Positions 18,785 to 28,179 of a stretch of DNA of 55,575 bases are shown here, piece by piece (positions within the stretch are counted from its first letter, which is position 1; each line of letters starts with the position of its first letter). The position numbers and the translations under genes were made by a program. The DNA is from Candidatus Melainabacteria bacterium SSGW_16 (GTDB taxonomy: Bacteria > Cyanobacteriota > Vampirovibrionia > 2-02-FULL-35-15): the NCBI GenBank assembly GCA_004769085.1, contig DUDS01000001.1:1-55575 (forward strand), given 5' to 3'. Under the pieces are notes generated by a model that worked only from the letters and a program-made list of their open reading frames with translations, had not been told where the DNA came from and made no database searches.

Positions 18785-20188
18785 ATGCCTATTGATAGCA
18801 TAAACAGTGCTAAAAGCGGAAGAACTGGTGCTTACCTTAGAAATACTTTATTCGTACTTCTAGGTGTTGGCACTGCAGGAGGAGTAGGTGGTTACTTCCA
18901 GCTTAAGGATGAAATTAATGGTAAGAATACACAGCTTACTCAAAAGCTTAATGAAAGTGAAACTGCAAGAGCTAGTATGGCTGAAGAGCTAGCAAAAGCA
19001 AATGCAACAATTGCAAGACTGGAACAAGGTATGTCACTCAACAAATCTGCAATTGAAGGTAATGCAACAGCTATTGATGAATATAGAAAAGCTTTAGCAA
19101 ATATGGGCTCAGAAGCTCAAGTTCAAAACAAGAAAATTGAAAGCTTAGTTAAAAGGGATGGAGAACACGATAAAGGTCTTGCCAATTTAAATAAAAGTTT
19201 AGATACAGTAACTATTAAAGTAGGTAATTTAGAAACTAAAGTTTCAGTAAGTGATCTTCAAGACGTATACAACAAAGCTCTATCCTCTACAGTTATAGTT
19301 AATATGGAAGTAAAGTATAAAAAAGATGATGGCATGGGTACTGTAGTAGAAAAGACTGAAACTCACCAAGGTTCAGGAGTAGTGGCTGCCCACATAAATG
19401 GGGGAAAAGATGGTGGTTATATTGTTACTAACTGGCATGTTTTAAATTGTGAACATTTGAAAGACGAGGATTATAAAAATAAAGAGATAACATTAACCTT
19501 TCCAGATGGCAATAAAGTAAAAGCTAAACCACATTATTATTTGGACAGCAGTGGAAAAGAACAATTAGCCAGGAAAAAAGATCATGATCTTGTTCTTCTA
19601 AAGACAACTGAAAATATTTCAAAGGCTGTTCCTGTTTCTTTTGCATCTGATGAACCAAAAGCAGGAGAAGCTGTGTTTGTAGTTGGAAATCCATTTGGAG
19701 ATGTCCTTGGTAATAGATTTTCAGGAAGCTTTGGCATTATAAGTGGCGATAGCATTGTAAAATATGGAAGTGGCTCTCCTACTATACTCTCTAAAGATGA
19801 AAAAGATGCAATAAAAACCACAAGAACTGATGCTGCAATGAATCCTGGAAATTCTGGCGGGCTTGGATGGAGAGTAAGGGACGGAAAAATGGTATTCATG
19901 CCTACATTTATTTTCCCAGGCGAAATATTTCACGGAATGGGTTTTGGTGTTACAGCACCTACAATAAGTGGTGATATTAAAACATGGATTCCATATGATC
20001 TGAATTCACATGGCGGCTTTGTGGAGAGAGAATCAAAGCCTGCAAAACCTGCTCCTGTCAAAACGAGTAAAATAACTCCTCAGAATAAAAACACCAGGAC
20101 CTGGCAAAAAGGCTATACTCCTCTAGTTAGACAATCAGAGCTTAGAAGTTACAATACTGCAGTTTTAGCAGGAAGAAGATTTACTTAA
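18785..20188 (+). CDS. Coiled-coil-anchored HtrA/trypsin-like serine protease
   Basis: 467 residues. N-terminal membrane segment (NTLFVLLGVGTAGGVGGYF), a coiled coil over about residues 40-155, then a trypsin-like domain with the HtrA-type triad: His in YIVTNWHVLNCEHL, Asp in KKDHDLVLLKT and Ser in TDAAMNPGNSGGLGW. GNPFGDVLG is the usual strand before the active-site loop. There is no PDZ domain; the C-terminus is a Lys/Pro-rich tail. AGGTG precedes the ATG. It shares architecture with the divergent gene at 17131, so the two likely arose by duplication and may act in surface protein processing. Confidence 0.92.
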   Translation: MPIDSINSAKSGRTGAYLRNTLFVLLGVGTAGGVGGYFQLKDEINGKNTQLTQKLNESETARASMAEELAKANATIARLEQGMSLNKSAIEGNATAIDEYRKALANMGSEAQVQNKKIESLVKRDGEHDKGLANLNKSLDTVTIKVGNLETKVSVSDLQDVYNKALSSTVIVNMEVKYKKDDGMGTVVEKTETHQGSGVVAAHINGGKDGGYIVTNWHVLNCEHLKDEDYKNKEITLTFPDGNKVKAKPHYYLDSSGKEQLARKKDHDLVLLKTTENISKAVPVSFASDEPKAGEAVFVVGNPFGDVLGNRFSGSFGIISGDSIVKYGSGSPTILSKDEKDAIKTTRTDAAMNPGNSGGLGWRVRDGKMVFMPTFIFPGEIFHGMGFGVTAPTISGDIKTWIPYDLNSHGGFVERESKPAKPAPVKTSKITPQNKNTRTWQKGYTPLVRQSELRSYNTAVLAGRRFT

Positions 20189-20199
20189 AATGCTTCTTT

Positions 20200-22671
20200 T
20201 TAATTAAGAATAAAGGGCGTTTTTATCTTTGGTCTTCCACTATCAATAACAAACCTGTTAGAGTTTTGTCTTAAGTAGTTTAAGTTATCCACTGAAAAAA
20301 TATCCTTGTTTTTTATAGAAGCTGTATCTGTAATCATTCTTAATCCACTAAATAACAATAAATCTAATATTTCAATCTGAGTTTTTATTCTTTCAGCTTT
20401 TGATAATAAAATTTCAGATTTATATTCAAGAGGCTTATTCTTTAATTCAGGGAATGCATTGTCAAGCGCTCTAATAATCATATTTTCTCTCTGAGAAACA
20501 GGATTTCTTCGGATTTCTCGTAAATTTATTACTAGAGAGTCTAATTCCTTAACATCACTAAGGATTGAACTAGCATAGCTCAAAATATGTGCAGGTAAAT
20601 CAGGATATTCAGTAATTTTTTCAACGAATTCTCTTGCTGCCTCCATCTCTCTGCCCAAATATTTAGAGCCAATAAATATAGCTTTGGCAGGTTCGGTTTG
20701 ATAATGAATAAAACCTCTTTGGAAGTCAGCAAAATTTTCTATTGCTGATTGAGAAAATGATTGAGGATAGTTAAGTAAAGCATGTTGACTGATAGAGCTC
20801 TCATGGTTGCCTTTAAATTGCTGCATTAAGCCTGCCACATGAACAATAGCACCACAAGAAACATATGATTCGTTTGCATATAATAGTGCATCTGTTTGTA
20901 CCTGTATGGATTCTAATGCAGTTCTTTCTACATTTTTAGCTAGTTCTTTAAGATGAAGTCTGGCTTCTTCATCTGTTATCAGCTCACCAAAAACATCTTC
21001 AACAAAATCAGACACATAACCATTCTGGTAATTCAGGATACATTCAGTAAATATTTTAAGATTTTCGCCTGTAAATTCTCCATTCTCAATTTCAGAAGCA
21101 AGCTCGGAGAGCCCAAGAAGAAGATACTTTGGTTCTTTAAGTTTCTTGGCAATATGAAGAAGATCTTCAATTTGGTTAAATTGCGTATTTAAAAAATCAA
21201 TCAGCTCTTTTTTTGCATCGGAATGTTGTTTTAAAATAGTTTGAGCAGATTCTAATTTTAAAACGTATAATTTGTTTAAGGCTTCTATTTCAATACTTTT
21301 CCTGTCAAACTTTACTTCAGAAAAATCAATGATATTAGCTTCTAATGATTCTGGATTAATGATCTTAGATTTGATAAATTCCAATTGAAACCTTTCTTCT
21401 TCTGTAAGCTCAGCCTTTGAATATAGACTCATTAATTCTTCTCTTATACTCCTTTCAATTTTTTTCATTTCCTCATGTATTTTGATTACATGAGTTTCCA
21501 TAAGCATAAAAGCATCTTTATAACAAGCACTGCTAGTTCCAATAGCAGATACTTCTTCTCCTTCGGGAATATCTTTATTAGATAAAATAGTATTAGTAAT
21601 ATTCTTTAATTTTATATCCCAAATTTCCCGTGCATTAGATAAATTCTTCTGAAAAGACAAGCTTGGATTATAAGACTCTTCAAATATGCAAATTGCATTT
21701 TTAGCTAAGGCTTTAACCCTATTATCATAGTGCCACATGTCTAATAATAGTGGGTTGGTTATATCAAGTTTAGGCTGCATCATTAAACGACTTGTATAAA
21801 AATTAGTATCAAATAAAACCCATGATTCATTACCAAATGTGTCTCTAAAAAACCTATTCATTTCTCTAACCATTTCACATTCAGTAATTTCTGGATTAGC
21901 AGTTTGGATAGCAGCTGAAGCAATGTGAGAAAGATACTTTTCTAGACCACGGATTAAATAGAGGATTTTAGGATGATCTTTATAAGAAGAAGTTGCCTTA
22001 AACCAGTTCCAACCAGCTGCTTCTAAAGCTCTAGTAGCAAACTCCAACTGAAGAGAAGTCATTCTCAATCCTGTTTTAAAATCATTTTTCACCTGCTCTG
22101 GAGAATTGTCATTTGGAATTAAAATTCCTTCAACTTTCTCTGATTCCAAAATAACATCTTCAATACTCCCAGTATTATTTATTGCTTGTTCAATTAATCT
22201 ATTAGCTTCTTTTTTTACCAGCAATAAATATCTGTCATCAATTAAAGTGCCAGCACCTTTTGTTTCATGATTTTGAGTAATAGAATAGTCATGATCTGAA
22301 AGCGGAGTTATGGAACCATACGACTCAATATTTGTGGCTAATTGATCATGATTATAATAAGCAATATTTATAAGATCCCGAATCCCTCTAACAGGTCTTT
22401 GTTCAATAACATTTCCTGTATCTGTAGCAATTGCCACTAAATAATTTACTAGTGCAATAGTTCTGTTTGATGACTGTTCTAGAGAAGAATGAATTATATT
22501 TCTTTCTGAATCTATTTGCTTTCTGTTAGGTAATCTTCCATGAGCAACTGTTTGTGTGGTTGCAAGATCAGAGCTGTGAAGTCTTCGTAAAATAGGGTCA
22601 GGTATTTTTCTGGAAACAGTTCTGCCTGCTCCCAAAGGATAAATACCTTGAATTATAGGAGTACTAAGCAT
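20200..22671 (-). CDS. Large helical protein of unknown function
   Basis: About 823 residues from ATG at 22671, which has GGAG 6 nt upstream; an in-frame GTG at 22677 overlaps that site. There is no signal peptide and no membrane segment. The protein is almost all helical with coiled-coil-like stretches around residues 395-500 (ETHVIKIHEEMKKIERSIREE, LNKLYVLKLESAQTILKQH). No known motif is visible. It ends 11 nt after the convergent HtrA-like gene. Large helical proteins without motifs in this genome type are often scaffold or effector proteins, but nothing here decides it. Confidence 0.75.
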   Translation of the reverse strand: MLSTPIIQGIYPLGAGRTVSRKIPDPILRRLHSSDLATTQTVAHGRLPNRKQIDSERNIIHSSLEQSSNRTIALVNYLVAIATDTGNVIEQRPVRGIRDLINIAYYNHDQLATNIESYGSITPLSDHDYSITQNHETKGAGTLIDDRYLLLVKKEANRLIEQAINNTGSIEDVILESEKVEGILIPNDNSPEQVKNDFKTGLRMTSLQLEFATRALEAAGWNWFKATSSYKDHPKILYLIRGLEKYLSHIASAAIQTANPEITECEMVREMNRFFRDTFGNESWVLFDTNFYTSRLMMQPKLDITNPLLLDMWHYDNRVKALAKNAICIFEESYNPSLSFQKNLSNAREIWDIKLKNITNTILSNKDIPEGEEVSAIGTSSACYKDAFMLMETHVIKIHEEMKKIERSIREELMSLYSKAELTEEERFQLEFIKSKIINPESLEANIIDFSEVKFDRKSIEIEALNKLYVLKLESAQTILKQHSDAKKELIDFLNTQFNQIEDLLHIAKKLKEPKYLLLGLSELASEIENGEFTGENLKIFTECILNYQNGYVSDFVEDVFGELITDEEARLHLKELAKNVERTALESIQVQTDALLYANESYVSCGAIVHVAGLMQQFKGNHESSISQHALLNYPQSFSQSAIENFADFQRGFIHYQTEPAKAIFIGSKYLGREMEAAREFVEKITEYPDLPAHILSYASSILSDVKELDSLVINLREIRRNPVSQRENMIIRALDNAFPELKNKPLEYKSEILLSKAERIKTQIEILDLLLFSGLRMITDTASIKNKDIFSVDNLNYLRQNSNRFVIDSGRPKIKTPFILN

Positions 22672-22814
22672 TTTCACTCCATTTTTAACCAGGTTTATTA
22701 ATTAACAGCCATTTTATCAAAAGTTGTCTTACTCAACATTAACAACATTTAATTTAGACTGCAAAATAGCTATTAAAAGCAATTTTTGGGCAAAACCTAC
22801 TTTGAAATATGCTT

Positions 22815-23450
22815 CTATGAACTAAGCCACTTATAAAAAGTATCAAATGCTTTTTTCCCACCAGAAAGAAACTGATCTCTGTTAACCTGCTGAGCTGTAA
22901 CAACCCTGGCAAAACTCATTCGCATCTCATTTCGTCTGTCACCATAATTATTAAAAAACTCTGCTCCATTATGTGGTCCCAGCTGAAGATTACTAACTGC
23001 CAGTTTTTGTGCCGTGGCTGTAGCACCAGCAGTTGAACCCTCAATAACTGCCATACATCCTAGAACCTCTGACAATGTTGAAAGTTCAGGAACTTCAGCA
23101 CAAACCGGAATCTCATGAAGTTTGTCACTTCCAATGCCAAATTTTTGCAAATCCCTCTCAAGCATAGGCAATCTTCTTCTCTCATTAAAATCAATTCCAA
23201 TGGCACTCCAGTCAATCGCTTTTTCTAACCTGGGTTCCAATGCTATATATAAACCATACATTTTTTTTAGAGCAGCAATATATTCCCCACGGGTTACATT
23301 TGTATTTTCTAAAGCTTTAAGCAAAGGAATCTCACCAAGTTTTCTATGGGTATCAGAATTTTCCCTGAGTAAATCTTTAAAAATCTGAGGAATAAATAAT
23401 CTCCCAACTCTTGCACCACCTATAGCAGCCAGCACTCTGGTAAAATTCAT
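22815..23450 (-). CDS. Biliverdin-producing haem oxygenase
   Basis: 211 residues of the bacterial HemO/BphO-type haem oxygenase fold. The proximal haem ligand is probably His35 in LLRENSDTHRKLGEIPLL; the N-terminal helices TRGEYIAALKKMYGLYIALEPRLE and the distal helix segment CMAVIEGSTAGATATAQKL (usual form YVLEGSxLGG) follow in order. It cleaves haem to biliverdin, CO and Fe2+ for iron acquisition or bilin synthesis. AAGGA lies before the ATG. No phytochrome or haem-uptake gene is next to it. Neighbours on the same strand are a Tat-signal protein and the large helical protein. Confidence 0.88.
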   Translation of the reverse strand: MNFTRVLAAIGGARVGRLFIPQIFKDLLRENSDTHRKLGEIPLLKALENTNVTRGEYIAALKKMYGLYIALEPRLEKAIDWSAIGIDFNERRRLPMLERDLQKFGIGSDKLHEIPVCAEVPELSTLSEVLGCMAVIEGSTAGATATAQKLAVSNLQLGPHNGAEFFNNYGDRRNEMRMSFARVVTAQQVNRDQFLSGGKKAFDTFYKWLSS

Positions 23451-23537
23451 ACTTAAATCCTTAATTTAAAACAATTGAATACTATAATACCATGTAATTT
23501 TATTTAAATTAACAGAGTGTTTTTGACTATAATATAA

Positions 23538-24281
23538 CTAATTATTATTTCTTCCATCCATTAATTTTCTTACTGCATGGCTTCTTGCTGAGGCAATTTT
23601 ATTGGCTTGTTCTTGTGCATCTAGTCTTTTATTTAAGCCTTCACCATAAATTGCACGTGAAGCAACGTATGTAGCAGTTGCAGTTACAGTACTTGCAACT
23701 ACAGAAGCAATTTGTCTATTTCCAAATGCTCTAGGATGTACTACTTTATACCCACTGTCAGTTAGCATTTTTACTAATCTGTCTATTTCTCTTTGTTCAT
23801 GTGGAGTAGGAATTTTTAATGCTTCTGTTCCATAACCAATCGGCACACCAACCAGAGCACCAGAAGCAATAGCAGTCATAAAATATCTGCGGGGTATTGG
23901 CTGTGCATATGGTTCACCTTCAAAGTAATCCGGTCCTTTTGTTTTTGTTAGTTCTTCTTCTTTTTTGTTTGCTCGTTTTGCAATAGGCAATGCAACATTG
24001 CCTCCTGCTATACCTGAGACAATAGGATTTCCAACATCCCTGTATGCATGAGAATTATTCATTTGGCTGTCAGGACCATCATGAATGGTAACATGTACCC
24101 TGTATCCATAACTTTCAAGCTTTAGCACAGCTTCTTTAAGAGGATTTTCTCTATCACTTATAGATTTATCCCACGTAGAAATAGATGCAGCACATGCAGC
24201 TGGAACCCCTACCAAAGTGCCCCCGAGAGAAGCCGCACAATGTGCAAAAAAAGCCCTTCTACCTATTCCTTCTGATTTCAT
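23538..24281 (-). CDS. Tat-signal protein with an internal duplication
   Basis: 247 residues. The N-terminus GIGRRAFFAHCAASLGGTLVG is a twin-arginine signal with a small-residue hydrophobic core. A second RR-x-F segment (PIPRRYFMTAIASGALVGVP) occurs near residue 130. Each is followed by the same pattern, a helix then a strand (LKEAVLKLESYGYRVHVTIH and IDRLVKMLTDSGYKVVHPRA), then an Ala/Val/Thr-rich hydrophobic stretch. The gene is thus a tandem duplication of a signal-plus-small-domain unit. Topology is uncertain: it may be a membrane protein with several spans. The function is unknown. Confidence 0.7.
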   Translation of the reverse strand: MKSEGIGRRAFFAHCAASLGGTLVGVPAACAASISTWDKSISDRENPLKEAVLKLESYGYRVHVTIHDGPDSQMNNSHAYRDVGNPIVSGIAGGNVALPIAKRANKKEEELTKTKGPDYFEGEPYAQPIPRRYFMTAIASGALVGVPIGYGTEALKIPTPHEQREIDRLVKMLTDSGYKVVHPRAFGNRQIASVVASTVTATATYVASRAIYGEGLNKRLDAQEQANKIASARSHAVRKLMDGRNNN

Positions 24282-24399
24282 ACTAATAAAATATTAGCCC
24301 ATTTAATGTCCGTGTACATTAAATTCCTCTAAGGCAACTATTAAAAAATAGTAAATAATTTATTTTACTTAACCAAATTACTTTTTTTATAAGACTTTT

Positions 24400-25275
24400 T
24401 TACTCTGTAGGAATATCTGTTGGTATGTCAAAATCTTCCGGGAGACCAGGAAATCCCTCAGGAAGACCAGGAAATCCTTCAGGAAAACCAGGAATGTCTG
24501 TACCGCCTGAAGAAGTACTACCACCTGAAGAGGTACTGCTACCTATACCAGGGAAGCTGGGTATAGTTGGTGCATCACAAAGTTTTGTAGTGCCAGTACC
24601 GGTACTAGTACTTCCTGTAAACTTTTCAGGAAAGAGATTACCTGAAATAGCTGCAATAGGAACTGATTTTAGTTTTTGAAAATCGCTGTCTTTTATACAA
24701 TTTTTCTCCGGATCTATAGTGCTGGTTGTTTTAGTAATGCTTGGGTTTTGAACAGTAGCATTAAAACTTACATCCAGGCAACCGTCCTGTCTTTTATTAA
24801 TGACTTCCACCTTTCCTTTTACTGAATAGCTGCTATCAGCAGTAAAAGGGGCACCTTTACTCACTGAAACTGATTTTGTTTTTGACTTTTTGCTGCTTCC
24901 TTCAGAAAACGTAAAAAAGACTTTCTGGTTTTCGGTACTACTGGTGAAAGAATTCCCATGTTCAAACTCTATAACATCACCTGTTTTTAGATTATTAAAT
25001 TCCTGAGAGCTAAGGGTTAGGTTTAAATTCACAAATGCTGTTTTTCCTCTCCTTTTGCTACTTACAAATGAAAGGTTAATATTTTGATCCCCAAAGTTCT
25101 GCACCTCACAAGAAACAGGCGGTGTACTTCCTGATTTTTTAGCCGGGGCATATGTTATACCTCCAATTTTTACAAAACTATTTCTATTTTCTGCATTTAT
25201 TACACCAGCAAAACAAATTACCAAAAACATTGAAATTAAAAAATTACTTATTAGTCTTTTACGTGCTTTATCCAT
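24400..25275 (-). CDS. Secreted protein with Ser/Gly- and Pro-rich C-terminal repeats
   Basis: 291 residues. The signal peptide is RLISNFLISMFLVICFAGVINA. The middle is beta-rich (SFVSSKRRGKTAFVNLNLTLS, KVFFTFSEGSSKK) with three Cys. The C-terminus has low complexity: SSTSSGGSTSSGG followed by tandem units of the type P-G-F-P-E-G-F-P-G-L-P-E. A perfect AGGAGG lies 7 nt before the ATG, one of the best Shine-Dalgarno sites in the window. No family recognised; likely a surface or extracellular protein. Confidence 0.8.
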   Translation of the reverse strand: MDKARKRLISNFLISMFLVICFAGVINAENRNSFVKIGGITYAPAKKSGSTPPVSCEVQNFGDQNINLSFVSSKRRGKTAFVNLNLTLSSQEFNNLKTGDVIEFEHGNSFTSSTENQKVFFTFSEGSSKKSKTKSVSVSKGAPFTADSSYSVKGKVEVINKRQDGCLDVSFNATVQNPSITKTTSTIDPEKNCIKDSDFQKLKSVPIAAISGNLFPEKFTGSTSTGTGTTKLCDAPTIPSFPGIGSSTSSGGSTSSGGTDIPGFPEGFPGLPEGFPGLPEDFDIPTDIPTE

Positions 25276-25417
25276 AGAAGCCTCCTATACAAGCTAATCA
25301 GAAATTATCTCATGAAATCCTGAGGCAGAAGCAATAAATAAAGCATTGAGACACATTGAAGAAAAGCATCAATCAAACCTGTTGATAAAATATTTTTAAA
25401 GGATCAGAGTAAATTAA

Positions 25418-26452
25418 TTGAATAAATTTAATTATAAAGATTTAGCTATCAATGTCTCGCTTTTACTGGTAAGTAGTTTATTTGGTTTACTACTAGTAAT
25501 TTTTGTAATAGAAGTAAGGCATTTTATAAAAACAAAACAGTATTTGAGTTATGCATGGCATGATCCAAACACACAGTTTGATTCAGAACTTGGATGGGGT
25601 CCAATACCAAATACAAAAATCTATGTTCCTGACTGGGGAACAACAAGTTCAAATTCGCTTGGATTTCGTTCTGCTGAAATTGATCAAAGTAAAAAACAAA
25701 TAATTATACTGGGCGACTCAGTTGCATGGGGATTTGGGGTAAGTGATACAGAGACATTCCCTTATTTCTTAGAAAAAATGGTTTCTAATTTAGGCTACCA
25801 GGTGTCTAACCTTGCAGTATCAGGATATGACCTTGGGCAATATTATCTATTTTTAAAAAGACATATAGATAAATTCAATAATTTAAAACAAGTGGTTCTT
25901 GTGATTTGTACACAAAATGACTTAGTATGCACAGGAAGGAATTTTGATAATGGGAAGAGAAAGCCTCTTTTTGTTACTAGAAATAGTGATTTAATACTTA
26001 CGAATAATCGTATTAATGAGCATTGCCTAAGAAATTTATTTTCAAGAAGCTATTTTCTGGGCAATTATTTCCCAAATAGAGGTATTACAGGTAAGTTTTT
26101 GAGCTGGATCTCTGGTGATAAGACTCTAAGCAGTGGAAGTGAATTAGAAAAAGTCTCGATAACTTTACTTCAAAAAATCTATGAACTAGTTTTAAGCCAT
26201 GATGCTAAACTTCTAGTTGTTTTAAGTCCTTCTACAAAAGATTTTATAGAAAAATCTGCTTCTTTAAATGCCTTTGAGTATATTTTTAACAAATTAAAGC
26301 TTAAAGATCTTAATTACATAGATTATATTGAAGTGCTTAAAAAAGAAGATCAAAAAGAACTAAATAGTCTTTATTTGCATGATGAACACTATAATAGAAA
26401 AGGTAATTTGCTTTTAGCTAAAACAGTTTATGAATCTTTATTTAAGAAGTAA
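25418..26452 (+). CDS. Membrane-anchored SGNH/GDSL hydrolase
   Basis: 344 residues from a TTG start. One N-terminal membrane segment (VSLLLVSSLFGLLLVIFVIEV) precedes an SGNH fold: block I IIILGDSVAWGFG with nucleophile Ser, VSGYDLGQYYLFLKRH, block III VICTQNDLVC and block V LYLHDEHYNRKGNLL with the catalytic His. Members of this type are O-acetyl esterases or O-acetyltransferases acting on polysaccharides or envelope glycans. It is followed after 13 nt by the HExxH peptidase gene. Start choice is uncertain, as AAAGGA lies about 14 nt upstream. Confidence 0.82.
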   Translation: MNKFNYKDLAINVSLLLVSSLFGLLLVIFVIEVRHFIKTKQYLSYAWHDPNTQFDSELGWGPIPNTKIYVPDWGTTSSNSLGFRSAEIDQSKKQIIILGDSVAWGFGVSDTETFPYFLEKMVSNLGYQVSNLAVSGYDLGQYYLFLKRHIDKFNNLKQVVLVICTQNDLVCTGRNFDNGKRKPLFVTRNSDLILTNNRINEHCLRNLFSRSYFLGNYFPNRGITGKFLSWISGDKTLSSGSELEKVSITLLQKIYELVLSHDAKLLVVLSPSTKDFIEKSASLNAFEYIFNKLKLKDLNYIDYIEVLKKEDQKELNSLYLHDEHYNRKGNLLLAKTVYESLFKK

Positions 26453-26465
26453 TTATATTTAAGCT

Positions 26466-27530
26466 ATGTTGAAGAAAATAATCCTTATCATAATGCTAAT
26501 TAATTATTTTCAATTTACTGGTTATGCCTGTGATGATTTATCATTACCAGGCAACCCAAGCACAACAATTGATTGGCATGAAGGATTGGATGATTCATTT
26601 CAAGGACCCGACAATCCAAATACTGTATTTGAAATAGATGAAAATGCATATGTTACTTTTTCAAAAATAATTCACGGGACCAAGGTGCTGGTAGCTGTTC
26701 ACAAAGATTTTGTCGGTAAAAGTGAAATTAAAGGATTTAAAATACCAACTCCTGAAGAATTCTCAGAAAGAATATTTAAAACATTTAATCACCATTGGCA
26801 TGTGTTTGGTGGTTATCCATATGACAGATACACTGTAAAAATAAAACCATTTTCTGAATCTTCAGGTTTTTCCCTGTCAAAGATAGGTGTAGCTTTTGGA
26901 AAAACAACAGACGAAAACACTCCTAACTTTCCACCCCATGGTTATGTGGAAGCACTTGAGGGTTTTGTACAACATGAAATGTTTCATTCATGGCTTGGGA
27001 AATTAATTCAATACGAACCAAATGAAAGCGGCAATCTTTTCCAGCTTGAAACCTGGGTAGTAGAAGGAGGAGCAAGTTATTACGGGGACAGATCAGCAAG
27101 CCTTATCATAAGAAAATCCATATACAGAAAATTAATGAGACAAAAACTAAACAGCTATAAAAAGGCATTAAACACATCTCTTGATCTTTCGGTTCAAGCT
27201 CTTGTAGAAAAAATAGGACCTGGTCCACCGGCAAATGACAACACTCAAACACTACTCTATGCAAGATCAACCATTGTTAATTATTTACTCGATGAAGAAT
27301 TAACAAAACTTGGATTTGATCTGGACATTTTAATGAAGAGATTATATGAAGATTTTGGATTAACAAATAAAAAATGGACTCAAAATGATATTGTACAAAT
27401 ACTAAATAATGAAACGAATAAAGACTTTAGCAAATTCCTTAATAAGTATTTATTAACCAATAGCAAATTCCCAATAAAAAGGAATTTTAAATTCCTAAAG
27501 CATGCGGCACAATGCTCAACAATTGACTAG
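26466..27530 (+). CDS. Secreted gluzincin-type metallopeptidase (M1/M61-like)
   Basis: 354 residues. A signal peptide (KKIILIIMLINYFQFTGYAC) is followed by a domain with the zinc motif HEMFHSWLG around residue 172 and the third ligand Glu in TWVVEGGASYYGDR about 32 residues later. This H-E-x-x-H plus downstream E-G-A/F layout is that of gluzincins such as M61 glycyl aminopeptidases. The N-terminal beta domain is shortened compared with full M61 enzymes and no PDZ domain is present. It follows the SGNH hydrolase by 13 nt and ends at a bidirectional terminator. Confidence 0.82.
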   Translation: MLKKIILIIMLINYFQFTGYACDDLSLPGNPSTTIDWHEGLDDSFQGPDNPNTVFEIDENAYVTFSKIIHGTKVLVAVHKDFVGKSEIKGFKIPTPEEFSERIFKTFNHHWHVFGGYPYDRYTVKIKPFSESSGFSLSKIGVAFGKTTDENTPNFPPHGYVEALEGFVQHEMFHSWLGKLIQYEPNESGNLFQLETWVVEGGASYYGDRSASLIIRKSIYRKLMRQKLNSYKKALNTSLDLSVQALVEKIGPGPPANDNTQTLLYARSTIVNYLLDEELTKLGFDLDILMKRLYEDFGLTNKKWTQNDIVQILNNETNKDFSKFLNKYLLTNSKFPIKRNFKFLKHAAQCSTID

Positions 27531-27544
27531 CATCTGCTAAAAAA

Positions 27545-27578
27545 AAACAGAGCAGCAACTCAAGTTACTGCTCTGTTT
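27545..27578. terminator. Bidirectional rho-independent terminator
   Basis: AAACAGAGCAG (27545-27555) pairs perfectly with CTGCTCTGTTT (27568-27578), with A-run before and T-rich sequence after. It sits between the convergent peptidase gene (stop at 27530) and the RRM gene (stop at 27595), so it can serve both. Confidence 0.88.
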
Positions 27579-27594
27579 AAGTAGTGAGTATCCT

Positions 27595-27912
27595 CTAGTA
27601 ATCTCTTCTCTTTTTAAAACCACCGCCACCTGAGCTGCGGAATCCACCGCCTCTATCATCATTTGACTTTTCTCTTGCAATACTGACATTTATAGATCTG
27701 CCTTTAACTTCAGTTCCGTTAAGTGCATCAATTGCAGCTTGTGCACTGCCATCAGAAGTCATCTCAACAAAACCAAATCCTCTGGAGCGACCAGTATCTC
27801 TATCAGTGATTACTCTGGCTGATTGAACTTCTCCATATTGTTTAAACAAATCTTCCAGATCCATGTCTGTCATTTCAAACGACAAACTACCAACAAACAA
27901 TTTCTTTGACAT
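27595..27912 (-). CDS. RRM RNA-binding protein (cyanobacterial Rbp-like)
   Basis: 105 residues from ATG at 27912, which has AGAGGA 6 nt upstream; an upstream in-frame ATG at 27936 overlaps that site and is not used. One RRM with RNP2 KLFVGSL and RNP1 RSRGFGFVEM, followed by a Gly-rich, basic tail (DDRGGGFRSSGGGGFKKRRDY). Such single-RRM, Gly-tailed proteins are typical of cyanobacteria and related lineages and bind mRNA, often under cold stress. The 240-nt upstream gap contains a small AGCCTG/CAGGCT hairpin at 28027-28045 that may lie in its leader. Confidence 0.95.
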   Translation of the reverse strand: MSKKLFVGSLSFEMTDMDLEDLFKQYGEVQSARVITDRDTGRSRGFGFVEMTSDGSAQAAIDALNGTEVKGRSINVSIAREKSNDDRGGGFRSSGGGGFKKRRDY

Positions 27913-28179
27913 AATTATCCTCTTTCTTTCAGGCACTTGACTACTTTTAAAAGAGGATAAAGAAAACTATAATTAAATAACAACTTAACACTCTTCTCAA
28001 GATCACAAACACCCGATTCCATTACCAGCCTGTGTTTACCAGGCTAAAACAATATACCACAAAGAATCAAAAAGTACGATATTTCGGGGTCTAACCTAGA
28101 AAAAATATCCTGATTTAACCCTACTGGCATACACTATTTACCCTTTCCTGGATAATGTTAGGTATACAACGCAACATAA

